Positions 1-14,700 of a stretch of DNA of 64,000 nt are shown here, in pieces (position 1 is the stretch's first letter; the number at the start of each line of letters is the position of its first letter). The stretch is from Gordionus sp. m RMFG-2023. Taxonomy: Eukaryota; Nematomorpha; Gordioida; Chordodea; Parachordodidae. Position numbers and translations under genes: made by a program. The stretch is from contig NC_088775.1 of assembly GCF_954871325.1 (NCBI RefSeq), forward strand, positions 24,405,561-24,469,560, written 5' to 3'. The notes below the pieces were generated by a model. That model was not told the DNA's origin, did not search any database, and saw only the letters and a list, made by a program, of their open reading frames with translations.

Positions 1-2667
1 GCCCAAAGTCTTTAAGAGCACTTTGATTTTGTAGGGATTGGCTTAGAATTAAGAATATCAGTAGTATTTTATGTAAGTAGAGTGAATAATAATATGTGAT
101 TATTTGTATATCTTTTATATAATTTTACGTTAGCTTATATAAAGAAAAATAATTATACGTATCATATATAGTCGCAGAACAGTAAAATAAATATTTATAT
201 CACAAAGCCAATATATCTTATTAAATTAACTATTTTAGTATAAAAAGTGAAAATATCCCGTTATCGGTAAGTTAGCAACAGAATTTTAACCATAATCCAT
301 AGTTTCATAAAGCGCCATCTATTTTATACAAAATACTTTAATTTTTGATAAAATGCATATTTGGGAAGATTCGATAGCGTCATCAAGGTTTTCACATCGT
401 ATATATATTTATAGTGTCTTAATAAAAGGCAATTTATTTTTTCTAAACCAATTCCTTAAAAACACAATTTTTTTTTCTTTCGTTAGACGTATAGAGATTT
501 TTTTACAAATATGATATAATAATTTTTTTTTACTATAAGTAGTTTTTGAGATATAAACATTTTAAACAGATTCTAAAGTCGCTATTTTTCCCCTTTGAGG
601 CTCTGTATCTCGGCAACCATGTGTGTAAGCGAGCTTAAATAAATGGCTTTCTCATCTTTTTTGCCTATCTAAATAATTCCAGAACTTTTTACAATTCTAA
701 AAGAGGTCGGCCTAATCGTGATCTAGATGGGCCCATACTGCCAATAATACGTGAATGAAAATTAACTGATTACGTGATTTGACTGAAATATATACATATT
801 AATTGACTGAATGGAGGCTTGATAGATAAATAAAATTATTTTATTTAAAAAACACTATAATTTAAAATTATATACATTTTCAATAAGATTTCTATATTTT
901 TTTTCACTTTTATTAATTTTTTAATTCTCAGATGATATGCTAAAATATTATTGGCGAAGAAATTAACAAACGTATCGTTATTAAATATTATTTTTTTCCA
1001 CTAACAACAATTCTTCTTTATCGTTTAATGGGGGTTTTCCAGGTTTACACGGTAAGCCAGTTTCTTCTATGATCCTTTTCCCCCACTTTTTTCTCCCCCA
1101 AAATTCTGTCTAACATGGGGGGAGGGTAGCAATGTCTCCGGGTGGCTAATTTTTGAACTGGGATAAAATGTAATCACCGTTTTCCTCAAAAGATTGTAAA
1201 AGCCACCTTAAGGTGTTGATGCCTGGAAGGACATCCGATCATAATCGCTTCAAAATTCTCATTATAATGGTCAAAAATACTAAAAAATAATTAAGGCTGT
1301 GCCTATACACAAATTTTTCTCCTATTCCGATATTTTTCAATATTATTAAAACCTATGGTAACTGATACCGATTCGATATTTAAATTTTTTATTTGCCATC
1401 TATCTTAGATTCAATGTCATAAAAATTAATATTTTCTATTCGAAAAATAACAAAACTAACTTCCATAAATTATTAAGTGTATTATGTGTTTTTTAAAATA
1501 ATTTGATAATCTTATTTAAAATATCTGCAATGTTTATGTATTTATAGTTGTTAAATAAATTTTACTAATATAATTTTGATTGGTTCAAATTTCTTTAGCC
1601 CTTATTAAAAGTTCCCCAAGGAAATGCTTCTTCAATTTTCAAAAAAAAATTCTTGCCCTTTTTTAATAATTTGATATAAAGGTTCAGTCACGGTTTGGGA
1701 AATTATAAAATATTCCGTTTTAACTGTTCGATTCAATCCAAATCCCCTAACGTGGATTCTTTTTTAGAATTTATTTCGGGCGACAATAATTTTCATAATA
1801 ATCTGCAATAACGATTTAAATTTGCTTAGAGGGTAATTTATTTTTGTACCTCATTAATTTTTAATTTAAAGTTTTGGATAGCCAAATTTTTATTTAGCTG
1901 AAGATTTTTTGCTTTTGGATCCTCTAGTAATAAAATTATATATAATTTACATCTGAAAAAATAATTAAATTTTTAAAATATTAATTAAAATTTATATTTT
2001 GGAATTATTTCTTACTACGTAGTTTATTTTTTACAATTTAAATATTTTTAATAGACTTTTCTCTTTCGTTGGGGTTAATAAAATGAAGTTTAAAAATTTT
2101 ATTTAAAAAAAATATCTGAGACATAGAGGACAAATTTTTAGGCCCGGCTCGAATTTAATTTCCCCTCATTTTAAAGTCCGGACCGGATTTCAAACAAATA
2201 TTTTGCCATGGTCGAGATTTTTAAAATAACATTTTAGTTTCTGAAACGAATAAAATTTGGTAATTCATCAAAGAAAAATAACTCGAAAGCAGTTATAAAT
2301 GAAAATTTGTTTATGCTTGTGTTTATTCATACCCAAATTAGAGGTCTGCAACGGGTGGGTTTTAGACCGAGACAGGCATGCTTTCGGGTTATAACTCCGC
2401 TTATTACAGACCCCTAGCCCAAATACAAGGATGAACTAAGCGCATATAAAATGACCTGTTTATGGTCCATCAATAGACGCAGTTTGGTCAAGAAACGGGG
2501 ATCGTTGTCCTTCATCAACATCTATCACACTTATTTTACATATTATAATTTCAGTAAATATACAACTTTACAATGAGCCAGTCATTTCATCTAATTGGCT
2601 ACTCAATAAATATGCCACTAATTTTTAAAATCGGAATAATTTTCTGCTTATATTATTTTTAATCCAG
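1..2667. other. AT-rich sequence upstream of the first recognised JAK exon
   Basis: No exon that I could tie to FERM, SH2 or the start of JH2. An open stretch from 2452 to about 2575 (+) is higher in GC but matches nothing I know. A poly-T/A-rich background continues throughout. Confidence 0.4.
1195..1250 (+). repeat. possible LINE (RTE-type) 3' tail
   Basis: Contains GCCTGGAAGGACATCCGATC, which resembles the GGAAGGGCATCCGxCxGTAAA signature in the 3' ends of many RTE LINEs and their SINEs. No LINE coding sequence is visible nearby. Recognition rests on this short motif only. Confidence 0.25.
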
Positions 2668-2779
2668 TGAAATCGAGTGATTCTTTGATACCCGGTGTTT
2701 ATTGGAACAGAGATAAATATAACAGGATTCCCGTTTCCGTTAAATGCATAGCACCTTTAAGCGACCAAACCAATTCAAA
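2668..2779 (+). CDS. JAK: JAK exon: JH2 N-lobe beta-3 strand
   Basis: Open stretch after acceptor AATCCAG and before donor GTAATT. It reads GVYWNRDKYNRIPVSVKCIA; the VSVK corresponds to the VAVK strand of kinases. It starts with two bases of a split codon and ends with two, joining exon 2839-2953 in phase over a 59-bp intron. The glycine-rich loop of JH2 should lie in an upstream exon that I did not find. Confidence 0.72.
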
Positions 2780-5700
2780 GTAATTTATTTTTTCATTCAT
2801 TCACTTATATTTAATATTATTAATATGTTATTCATTAGAAAATCGAATAAAGACCAAGACTTAAGCCAATTACTCAAAATGATGAATTCATACGCCTTTT
2901 TAAATGACCCTACCATTGTCAAAATATACGCAATATGCTTGCACCCTTTAATGGTTGGTAGATATAAAAAATAAAAATAGATAACAAAATAATTAGAAAT
3001 TAAGAAAAGAATATCTTTGTGGACAAGTAAAATTGATTTTTTTAATATCCAAGCAAATAAATATCGTCAATGGATCTTAAAAATTTGCTATTTTTGTTAG
3101 TCATTTCTCATTCTCTCATTTTATTGGATCTAAGGCTTGTTGTTCACATTACCTATTTTTATTGGATCTCTTATGGCTTGATTTGGGTTAGGATTTGTCT
3201 ATATAATAATTTTTTGATCACATGGCCCTTAATATTTCAATTTAAAAAATTCTTCTTAGAAATTGCCGCTTCCTTAAATTTATGATTTTTTTAAAAGATG
3301 CAAAAAAATTTTTTTTAAAAAAATCTCATGAAATCTAACTTTTGATGGACGAAGTTCTTACTATATAGTTAAAAGTGCTATTTTAATATTATTCAAAAAC
3401 CTTTTTTTAAATTTTTTTCTATTTTCTTCCGTTTTTTTCTCTCTCTCTCTCTCTCGAAAGTTTTCATAAATAGAATCCTTCTATGAAACTATATTTCATC
3501 CCTTCTCCTTCCAAAAATGGCTAATCATAGTTTAGTTAATTTCAGAAATATATCAATTTTTATATTACCTCGAGGCAATGTCGTATCCAGAATTTCATTT
3601 TAGAACCCGTCCAACAACGGCCGGAGTGTTGGCCAGCAATGCGTTTGGCTGGTATATAGTCATTACGGGGAGCTAATATCTCGCTTTCTTTTTTGCGCTT
3701 ACACTAAATTGAGTTTTTTCTCCTGACTTACAAGACTTAAATCATGATAGGTAAATAAAGAGGTGATATAATTGATGTTAATTCCAATTGTTCTATCCAC
3801 AAATGGTTATTTTTAAACTCAAACTTATATTTGAAATTCTATCAAGCAATAAAATATAGGCATTTTTAAATGAACTAAAAGAATTTCCCTTTCTTAGAAA
3901 AAATCTATATAGAAACTTTCAATATGTCTCCCTGGAACCCAGTTATATCAGTTATCTTTTATACCAATTCCACACTAATAAATTTACGTCTTGTCTTATA
4001 TATATATACCTCATCGTGGATATTTGTTGATATGTCATGTTTTTAACAATAATAAAAAAAGAAAAATAAATAATAATATTTAAAAAAAAGAATTATTTTT
4101 ACCATAAAGTAACCTATGATTTTTTAATTTAATAGTTTGTTATATAATTTTATTAACACTGCGAGCGACTGTTAATGATTAACACTGTAAAACGATTGTT
4201 TTTTTATTTCATGTTAAATTAATATTATAAATTAGGACGATGACTAGTTGATAATAAAAAGCATAAAATATAATTCATATTTTAATTCACTCGGAATATT
4301 ATGCGATGCTCTTTATTATTAAGATATAATGATAAAACTAATAAAACATATTTATATCCAGACGCTATGATTATTAATGATGAATCTAATAAAAGATATC
4401 TATATAAACTATATATCTCTCACCAATTCTTCAATATTAGTATGGCTCAAGGTCAATTATATAAAAAAATTTTTCTTTAAAACTTAGCTTCCCAACTCTA
4501 CCGTTATGGTTTATAAAACATTAAAACTTCTCCCAATCCATCTTATCATAATGCTAATATATAACAACAAATATTTTAAGGAGGGTAGTGAGTGAACAAA
4601 AAGAAATCGCTTAATGACCAAATTTATCAAACAAGAAAATTATCCTATTTTTTAAAGGCTTAAATTAGGCAAGTTGCTCTAATTTTTAAAAAACTCACTT
4701 ATGTGTCAATTTTTTTATTTTACAATATTTTAAGGTATTTTTGTCATTTTTTAAAACAATTTTAGGTTGTAACCGAACCTATGCCTCTAGGCCCATGGGA
4801 CATCTACTTACAAAGCCACGCTTCCACTCTAGACATCTGCGAATTGCTCGAAGCCTGCAGTTCCATCTCAAAGGCCCTTTGGTACTTGGAGGAAATCAAA
4901 CTGCCTCACGGCCAGATAAGACCGGCCAATATATATGTCTACCCTAAAAATGATACTAATACTTCTTCCTCATTCAATACTGCCTTATGTTCTGGTTCAG
5001 GAAAATTCGGGATTAAATTATCGGATCCACTCATTGTTTCCTCTTCTGCTTCTACTAATTGCAGACGGGACTACAAAGGTTTATTTCATATATTGTAAAA
5101 CATTTATGGTATTTAATAGTGCCCTGGTTTTCTTATATTCATTATATATTCCTTCGCAGATATTAATATAACCATTTTATAAGGAAGGGTGATGCCTAGA
5201 TTTATAGATTCCACTCATGTCCCTATTGACATGTATTTAATGCCCATTTCACTTTATACTATTTGGTAAACATAGTCTATTTTATTATTGTTTTTTGATT
5301 AATAAATGGTATCATTTATGTATACAAAATTATATTTTATTTACATTTAATTATTGGACTATCATATCAACATTGAGATATAAACCGATACCCGGAATAA
5401 GGGCATTTTTGCGTTCTTTTTTCGTTCTGGTGTCAAAAAATTGTTCCGTTTCAGCTTTCGAAACTTTCCGGAACGCTTCTAGAAAAATATCGAAATATAT
5501 TTTTAAAATTTATATATTTTAATTAATCTTTATTTAATCACTAAATGAATCAATTATTTATATCGAAGCAATAATATATTTTCTAAAAGATTATAATTTA
5601 TATTGGTTTTTTATGGTGTTAATATAAATTTGAATGTCGAAAAACAACGATTAACAATTACCTGGCTACATGGAGTTGCTAATTCGATTTGGACCGATTC

Positions 5701-8700
5701 ATACAGGATAGGATAATTTATTTTATTGGATTCCTAGTATTCTAGCTTTTGATTTATTTAAACGATCCGCTCGAAAATTTTTTATTGTTGATAGAATTGA
5801 TTATTTATTATAAAAAAAAATTGTAAAAGAATATAAAAGGAATTTGCACCTGGTTATATGGATTATTATTTTTTATTTTTTTAATTATAGAAATAAATAA
5901 TAAATTTATATATTTTTAGAAACGGTCCGGGAAGATTTCGAATTACTCGTTCCTTTCCATAAATTTACTCAAAGTTTCATTCTATGTCCCTGTTATAAAC
6001 CAATAGACAAAATAATAAACTTCAATAATCTAAAACCCGTTAATCTTGTTTTTTTTTATTCATTACTTATAAGTTGTACTACTTAAAATAAAAAATAACG
6101 CCGGTTTTTGCTTTCCGGATGCAATGCTGCAATATTAAAACTTTATTAAGATAGGATGAAATATTTTATTTATTGTCATGTATAATATTAAATATATATA
6201 TAATTGCGCCTATTAACTAGGCTTATTTTTAGATAGGTTGAATACAAGAGCTATAGCATAAACAAATTTACCATCTTGATTCAAAGATGAATATAGTTAG
6301 GTCAAAGGTTAGAGACGTCTCCTTTAGATTTAATGACTACTAGGTATTGTCTCGAATGGCAGCTCTAAGATACTTAATTTTTCCAAATACTTTTAATTTA
6401 TTAGAATGGAATGATTCATTTGCCTTGTGTATTACATTATTATGAATACTCTCAAGTTCCAATACAAACTTAGACCTAGAGTCTAAAATAACTTTTGACC
6501 AGGTCCGATCTGTATTTTTTTGCGAAAAAGTATCGTTCTTTTGGTTAACTGGTAATAGATATTTTTTTAAGAGATTTTATCTTAGTATCATTAAACTAAA
6601 CTGTTACGGTATAAAATTTATAACCCAAAAAATAAATCATTCTTTTGGAGGTAGAAGATAAAGTCTATTTTTGTCGTTTCTCTCAATTTTGAGTTAAATG
6701 AATAAAATTTGATCCGCGATCTTCTCTGATAATTCATTGCAAACTGCGTTTATCCCTGAATACCTTTGGCTTTGAGGCTATTGAAAGCAGATTTGACGGG
6801 ATCAATTAATTTTTTAATATTTTCTTTGCTTAGGTGTAGTTTTTCATTTAAGGTTGTTTAAGCCATTCTTTCTTCATGTAAATCAAGAATTTTCTCCCAG
6901 GTAATTGGATTAATTGGAATTCTATGAGTCATTTGAAATTAAAATTTAGACATAATTTTGAAAAACTAAAATTTAACCTTGTTTTTGTAGATGTTCAAAA
7001 GCAGACAATCTTACCCATTCTAACATTAGGTATGACCATTTAAAATAATGACTAAAACATGAAATTTAAAAACGGCGTTATTTTTGAAATAAATTGGGTT
7101 ATAACTTAGAAATTAGCCATCCAAAATAGATTATAAAATCAAACCTTAAATTACCAATTAAAATCATGTAGGTCAAAATATAACTACCATAGTTTGGTAA
7201 AAGAGACAAAATGTAAAATCGGCGTTATTTTTTAATTTGGGTATACCTTAACAAGTTATTTAACAAACACGTTTTAATAATAAATTAAATTGTTTTTTTT
7301 TATTAAAGCAGGAGAAAACGATACGGGTTCGAAACAGACGAAAAACACCGAAATTCCACTTAAAAATATTGCATCCTCTAGGTAAAGTATATAAATAAAA
7401 AATTTTTGTTAATAATAATTAATAAATTACTTTATTCGAAATAGGACAGGTTGTTACTATGTTATGTTAATATATACTAGATTCCGGTCTAAAATAAAGA
7501 TTTGGGCTCGGAGTTTTTATAGCAATTATTTATTATTAAACAAAAATAATTTCTATGTAATAATTGCTGATTTTACATTTAATTAACTTTGAGATGCAAA
7601 AATTTGACACCCTTATAAATAATCAATCATTAAAGAAACAACATAAATGTTAGGCCAGTGGTATAGCGCGCGGGGTGCATCTCCAAAATTAGATTTAGAT
7701 ACCGCCTAATTTTGGTTCTTATACATTTATTTTGATTTCCTTTTTTAGTTAATTATTTAGATTTTGGTCTAAGTTAATTGGGTTTTTTAAATGAGCGCCA
7801 ATAATCTTAGCGCTACCTAGATTTTTGAACTGTATCAATTAGGGAAATCATATTTATGAAATATACGAATTTTAAAAGATCTCTCATACACTTAAAGAGA
7901 TGAGAGACTACCATATATTTATATTATTATTTTTTAAAAAAGTTTACCTTACATCCCCCCCGAACAATTCTCCCGCACATTTCTTTTAAAAAATCATCCA
8001 TCCCACACCTCCGACGTATGGGCCTTCGGAACTACAATATGGGAGACCCTGAATTTCGCGCGAGTCGACCCATATATTGAGTTGCTTCCTAAAACTTCGA
8101 TGGAAAAGGGAAATGGAGAAATAAGGGAGAGGTCTTTTAAGAGAAGGATAATTGAAGGTTTTATAATTTTTAGCTTGATCTGATCTCTTGAATCGATCTT
8201 TTAATAGGTAAACGGTTACCTCAGCCAAAAAACTGCCCAGATCAATTGTATTATGTGATGCTAAAATGCTGGAATAAGGACATCAATCTTCGAATCAAAA
8301 TACAAGAACTGGTATGCACGGACAATTTTTTTATTAAGAGAGAAAGAAAGAAATAGAAAATAATAAAGAAAATGATAATTTTTTTTTATGATAGGTAAGG
8401 GATGTGCACCAAATATTTTATTCCGTCTTAAACTCCCGCGTTAAAACCTTGAAAAATGGTCTCCACTTATTTGACAACCAAATAGGTCCAAACATCGCAT
8501 TTTTTCCGCGCGATTACTCGTTCGCCGATCAGAGTAATACATACGATACCCTGCTAGGCGAAGAATTCTTACTTGTCGACCCCGTAACCTCTAAAAAAGA
8601 TGGCGACGGGGATTATGTTTACAGCCCCAAAAAGGTCGAATTTATTTTGGGAGGTACATTTAAATAATTGCCAAATCGAATTTATAATATTGTTTGCTAC

Positions 8701-11700
8701 TAAGATATGATATTAATATTTTTTATATCCATGGAACCTCAATAATTAAGAAATTATATTTAGTCTTAAGGATATCCTCGAACAAGAAATGACAATTATT
8801 TTTATAAATAATTTAAATTTTAAAAGTCAAAACTATAAAAATTGAGAAATAAAAATAACTGTCTATTTTCCTCTAATACTTGTCCCTTAATATAATTATT
8901 TACTATTTTTAAATGTAAAAAAAATGGTTCAATTTTTTATTAGGAAGTAAACTGCTAAATATCTAATAAAAAGGTAATACGAATAACGACACAACTGTCA
9001 ATTCCAAGAAAAAAATGCAAAATGACCGAAAGTTTATGATCGAAAGTAAAGAATCGGGAGAAAGGTTACAATTCGGATACTGTTTCTGAAAAATTTAATA
9101 TTTTCATTATAAATACGGGAATGATTGGTTTAAAAAATTGGAAATAAAAATAATCTAGCCCTTAATAACTTGCCAGGGAAAATGCATAATTTTTCTATAA
9201 AAAAATGGTAGATTTCAATTAAGAAATTAAAAACCAGGTCCATTCAAATCAGAAACCTGCAAACCCGACCCTAAGCTCGGCCCGAATACACGGGTCAGGC
9301 CGTATTTTAATTTTTTTAAATATACCCGGGCTGAATTTTTTTTAAAATAATATACCCAGGCCGGGCTATATATTTTAAATCGCTATAAAAATAAATATAA
9401 TATATTTTTAATAAATCCATGCCGGGCCGAAATTTTTTTCAAAATAATCCTCTTTGAAATATAAAATCTGGGCCGGGCTGAAATAAAATATTTAAAAAAA
9501 ATCTGGACCGGGCCATGCAAATGGTACCCCTGCAGGTCTCTGATTTAAATACAATATATAAGCTTGATTTGTCCCATTTAAAAATAGGTAGAATTATTGC
9601 TCAATTGAAATTATAAAAGTTCGTTCAAGTTAAACCTCGGATTACTTCTGGTTCTTGTATTAAATGAACCAAAGATCATTTCACCGATCCTGTCCGGGAA
9701 TTTTTTCCCAATAGAATTTTCATATTTATAAAATTTTAAAACTGATCTCCAAATACTTAGTTATTAAATTGTATATTATTATAAAATATCTTATATTTTC
9801 CTTATAGATCTTGCGGACAAATGACATCCCCTTCTTACTTTAATCCATCTATCCCTTGTTCCGAGGACAATTACGTATTCGATCATCATTTTTATGCAAT
9901 GAATCCCATGATTGAATCAGATGCTCATTTAACTTCCTTGTCACTTGATACCATTCAAAGGGGTTACCATTTTCAACTTTCTTTGAATTTTTTATTATTA
10001 TTATAAAGCTTCATCACAATATTTCTTCCTATACTATATATAATTTTTTAAATTAAATTTAAACATACATTATTATAAGGTTTTGGCCATGCCAATGATG
10101 ACATCTATATCTACCAACCACGGCCGCGTTTTTCATTTGGTAAGAAAAATTGTTTTAGGGAAAGATCTTTTAGCAATAATACTAATAATAATACTCAACA
10201 ACGTAAATTTTCCACTAATTCAACAAATTCTTCCGATATTGATAATAATTATCTATTGGACGATCAGGAACTGCTCTTGTCCCTTTATCATCCTTCGCCA
10301 AAGCGCCCTTCATCCCTTTTACCCTTGAAAAGAATCTCGTCCAGGAATTTACGGTGTAGATCTTCAAAATTAGGTAAGCCCTTGATAGGATTAGAGATGA
10401 AGGTAATTATACCTGATGACCTTGGCGGTGAGCAATATAATGATGATAATTCCTCTCTGAATATGACGGAATCTACTTACGTTTTTGATTATAGGAGTCC
10501 ATTGCCTAAAAATGACGAATCTTTCGAAAGCAAATTAAAGGCTCACGGTAGTTTGACTCAAAATTTAAACTATTTGGCCGAAGATCAAGTTCGAAAAGAT
10601 TATAATTCTTACGATTTCGATAAATTTAACGATTTCAATCGATTTGAATCTCAAGAGGGCCATGGCAAAGATAGTAATATAGACGATAATAAGGTCGGGC
10701 AGATCGAATCACTCCCCAAAATCTCGAAATTTAGAAAAACCAAGGGTAACGGCGGTGACCTTGAAACGAATAAACTAAACGTCAAATCTATCGCTTCTGT
10801 CAATAAACTTAACACAACCTTTACAAAAACGAACCAGGTAGCCACAAAGTTTTTCCAAAAAATCTTTTCCACTACAACGACGAAATTAATAAAATTGGCT
10901 AAACTTCCCCAAACTCTTTTACCTTCGATAATTAACGTTGAAACTTGCAAAGGAACACCGTCCGATGGCTCTATTACTGCAGCTGACGGGATAGGCGGTT
11001 ACAAAATAGCTGATAGTAAAGAAGAGATGGAGCATGGTAGGAAGGAACTTGTCTACGATAAGTCGATTAATAAGAATGAGATAGATAAAACAGGCGATTA
11101 TCTTGGGGGCAGTAGTGTGGATTCCTACAGTGTTAACAATATAAGAGATCAATGGATTATTGATGAGAAGAAGGAAATTAAATACTTTAGGAAGCTGGGT
11201 GAAGTAATAGCTGCTTTAGAATTTTTTTTCATCTTACTTTTAAGTGCCCCAAAAAACTAAAATAATCTTTTCCAATCTTGTTTCATGTATTACATAATTT
11301 AGTTTTTTTTACCTTCTCAATTTATTCCTTAAAATCTACTTTGGGATAATCACAAATTTTAATTTTAAGATACTCAATAGGTTTAAAACAAATATATCTA
11401 TTTAAAAATCTTTATAAGGTCTTTTTATGATCCTAAATAATTGGAATTAGCACTAATTTGGACTGACGATTCATATATGCATTTCGGTGCATATAAAGCA
11501 GAGTTCCATGGCCGCTACTTATTTTTAAAAACATCTGGAGCGATTATTTTCATAAATTTGGAGAGAGAGTGGGAACTAGCCCCTTTTTTGGAATAAGCGC
11601 CATAATTTTATTGCATAAATTGTTTAAAAAATAATGTTAGATTTCTTGAATACAATAAAAATAATATATATTTATTTTGATATATACAACTATTTAATTA

Positions 11701-14700
11701 AAAGTTGAACCGAGTTGTTATTTATTTATCTTTTTGCCATTTTTTAAATTCAAATTATAAAATATAAAAATCACGGAAAACTATATCATGTTATTAACAG
11801 ATATAGAAGATATTAATATGGATTAAATAAAATTTCCATTCTAAAAATAATATTTTTCTTTTTTAAAAGAAGTTAAATGTTTGAGTATAAAAGTTGTAAG
11901 ATGGATATAGCAACTTGTGGATTTCGATGATATCATGACCAGAGAAGAAAGTTGTGATTATCTACCACAACATTCACGCTGTGTCTGCTAAAATATCAAT
12001 TTAGGGCCCACCGTTGATGTGGAGAAAGCTTTATAAAATAGATAATTAAAAATTATATCCCAAAGCTCATTTCAAACGTGAGTCCTTATAAAGAAAATCT
12101 ATCAGCAATGGCTGATAATATAATAAAAATATTGAAGATATTTGATATGTTCAAATACTACAATATGGTATTCATATTATGAATTCAGGTAATGTTAGAT
12201 AAAATATGCAAAAAACGTAAAAATCTTGATAATTTATGCCATAACATATAAGACTTATACGCTTTAACTCAAGAACGTAAATGTAAAGAATATAGCCAAA
12301 TAAATATCAATATCGTTGTTTTTTTTTGAAATGAATAAATTTCAGGTTAAGGACTTTTTGGTAAAGATCTTGAAAGTGGGCTTCATTTTAGGTTTTATAA
12401 TTTTAACTATTTCTAAACTCTTCAAAATAAAAGTATTGTGCAACCAACCTCTTATAGAGTCTCTTATATATGCGGCATTGATAAAAGTTTTATAATTTTA
12501 TAATATAAGTCATTATTTATTATAACTTTATTGCAGATTTTAAACTGTTTATAATGATGATATTATCCATCCCGTGTTCAATCGAATTGGGAATAGATAA
12601 GCAGAGATCAAAATAGGGAATTAAAAATAAATAAATTAATATTATTAGAAAACAAATTCCTAATATAAAAATACGTACAATTACACAGAAAATATCTCCA
12701 ATGATTTAGAAGATTTTTTTTGTTTCAATCGAACAGATTATTATGAATATAATATACCTAACAGATCTTTTTAATAAACAATACCATAATAAATATATTT
12801 GGTAATTATAACGATTCAAAAAATAGTTTTATAAAATACAATCTTCTGTTGAGCGCCGCTTCTTTAGGCTTACTAAACAGATTGTGGCGAAAAGAGTGGC
12901 GACTTGTCAAATTTAAATTTAGAAAATTTGCTCTTTTTAAAAGCAAATATGAGATTATAAAAAATTTATATTATTCAATTTTTTTCAGGTTGTGTACTTT
13001 ATATAATGAAAATTTAAATCAAAAGAAGGCTAAAACGCGGCGTTCCTTTTAATAAAGTGGGAATGCGCTTTTTCTAAAGCGGCCTTGTTAAAACTAATTA
13101 AAAGTATATATACATTGAAGTACACCACCATTGAAAGACAGTTATACGACATTTAGGCTAAATAATATCAAATGGCGTCTTTTATACCCAATACTATGGG
13201 TTACGCGGACTTCAATGTCTGTATACTTTTAATAAATGAATTGTCAGTATAGGGTAGTATTCATTTAATTCTTTTAATCCCAAAGTAACAGAAACGTTTT
13301 TCGTATTATATAACCATAGAAATATCTATTTATTTTTATTATAATCTTATTTTCAAAAATCTTTCCTTTCATGGTGTTATAAGTGATGTATTTTATTCTC
13401 TATTTATTGGGTGATGATATTTACAAAATTTGGTTAAACCCTTTTTATATTTGTTGACTAGGGCCTTGCCTATTAGAGACTTGCAAGATAAGTTTTTGAC
13501 CCAACCAGCAGGCAAAAAATATTTTTCCAACCCGAAATAAAAATTAATTACAATAATCCGACCCAACTTTCGGGTCTCCAATGCCAATCGGGATCGATAT
13601 TTATCATTTAAAAAAAATTGATTACGATTGAACCATGTTTTCAAAAAAGCCCATCTGATATTATAACTGTTTTTGGTTATTTGTGATTGTGTATGTATTT
13701 ATATTAGATTTTTTAATTTACACTTTTAGTAATAATGATTAAATGAAAGGCACAAAAATGTAATTTATATATGTTTTATAAAAATAGAACTATTTTAAAT
13801 AAAATAGTGAAAATCTGATCTTTTTATATTATTTGCCACAAGAAAATATTTTAACTAGTCACATTCAGCCTAAACACATATTTTAAATGAGATGATTAAT
13901 TTTTAGAAAATAAAAAAAAAAGATTTATTTATCATTCGCTACGAAAATGCACCAAATATCGCCTTGGTCTGAGAAACGGAAAATCTTGAAGTGGTTCATG
14001 TCTTGCCCATAATTTTTTTTTGCATAGAAAATATTTATTTATTTTAAATAAAAATCTAAATACGTTTATCGGATCATTTTGTATGAATTTCGGATCGGTA
14101 ATTAATTTGTATTTATGGATCGGTACAGCCATACTTTTAACCCTAACCTTTAAGAAATCCATAAAAATGGGTTCTGTCGGGAATCGAATCACCAACCCTT
14201 CGCTTGACACTAACTCGCCAACAAATAATTTTCATTAATACGAGTTTTTCTTTATAGTCATCCAAACTGTAAATAACATCACTCATATTTCACATCTGCT
14301 TTTGAGAGATAAAATTTTTAAAGAAGAAATTAGACTCAAAAAATATAAAAAATATTTATAATCCCCTTCACAAAACATCATTAAGTTTGTTCTACTAGAA
14401 CTGCAGATGTTTCTCATCTTATTTATTTTTCTCTAAAATAAGGGGAATTTCGGTGAAGTGTGGCTCGCCGAATGGAACCGGTACGGTCTAATTACCGAAA
14501 AGGTAGCCGTGAAATCTCTCAAAAAACAGAAAATAAAAATGGAAATTTTGGGCGATGATAAAGGCAATAACGAAACTTCCAGTTTAAGCCGGCAGGACCT
14601 GGAAAATGAGATCAATATTATGAAGAAGTTTTCCTTCCCTTTCCAGAACCATCCTAATATCATACAGATTAAGGTAACTCTAATTTAACTTTCATATATA

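Larger units (their letters stand above)
11204..14442. other. JAK intron with a MITE, a tRNA-like sequence and possible transposase debris
   Basis: 3.2-kb intron. Around 11930-12030 the + strand reads DYLPQHSRCVS and DVEKAL with intervening stops, faintly like the RCxSHTLNL region of some hAT transposases; too weak to call. The MITE at 13097 and the tRNA-like sequence at 14169 are listed separately. Confidence 0.35.

Noticed and set aside
2744-2974. 76-codon open frame MHSTFKRPNQ
   Set aside because: It reads through the short intron between two JAK exons in the wrong frame for the first; the split-exon model fits the kinase better.
3070-3285. 71-codon hydrophobic open frame
   Set aside because: Leu/Ile/Phe-rich because of T-rich DNA; no start context, no domain, and it lies in a JAK intron.
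7653-7716. tRNA-like sequence with GGCCAGTGGTATAGCGCGC
   Set aside because: It has an A-box-like word but no B box and no foldable cloverleaf.
7986-8228. 80-codon minus-strand open frame
   Set aside because: Shadow of JAK exon 7943-8157, whose + strand reads PYIPPEQF and SDVWAFGTTIWE.
10651-11152. Minus-strand open frames opposite the long linker exon
   Set aside because: Shadow of the 374-codon JAK exon, which joins JH1 in phase.
12849-13052. 67-codon open frame in a JAK intron
   Set aside because: No family, low-complexity Phe/Lys/Asn composition, and no splice phase compatible with neighbouring JAK exons.
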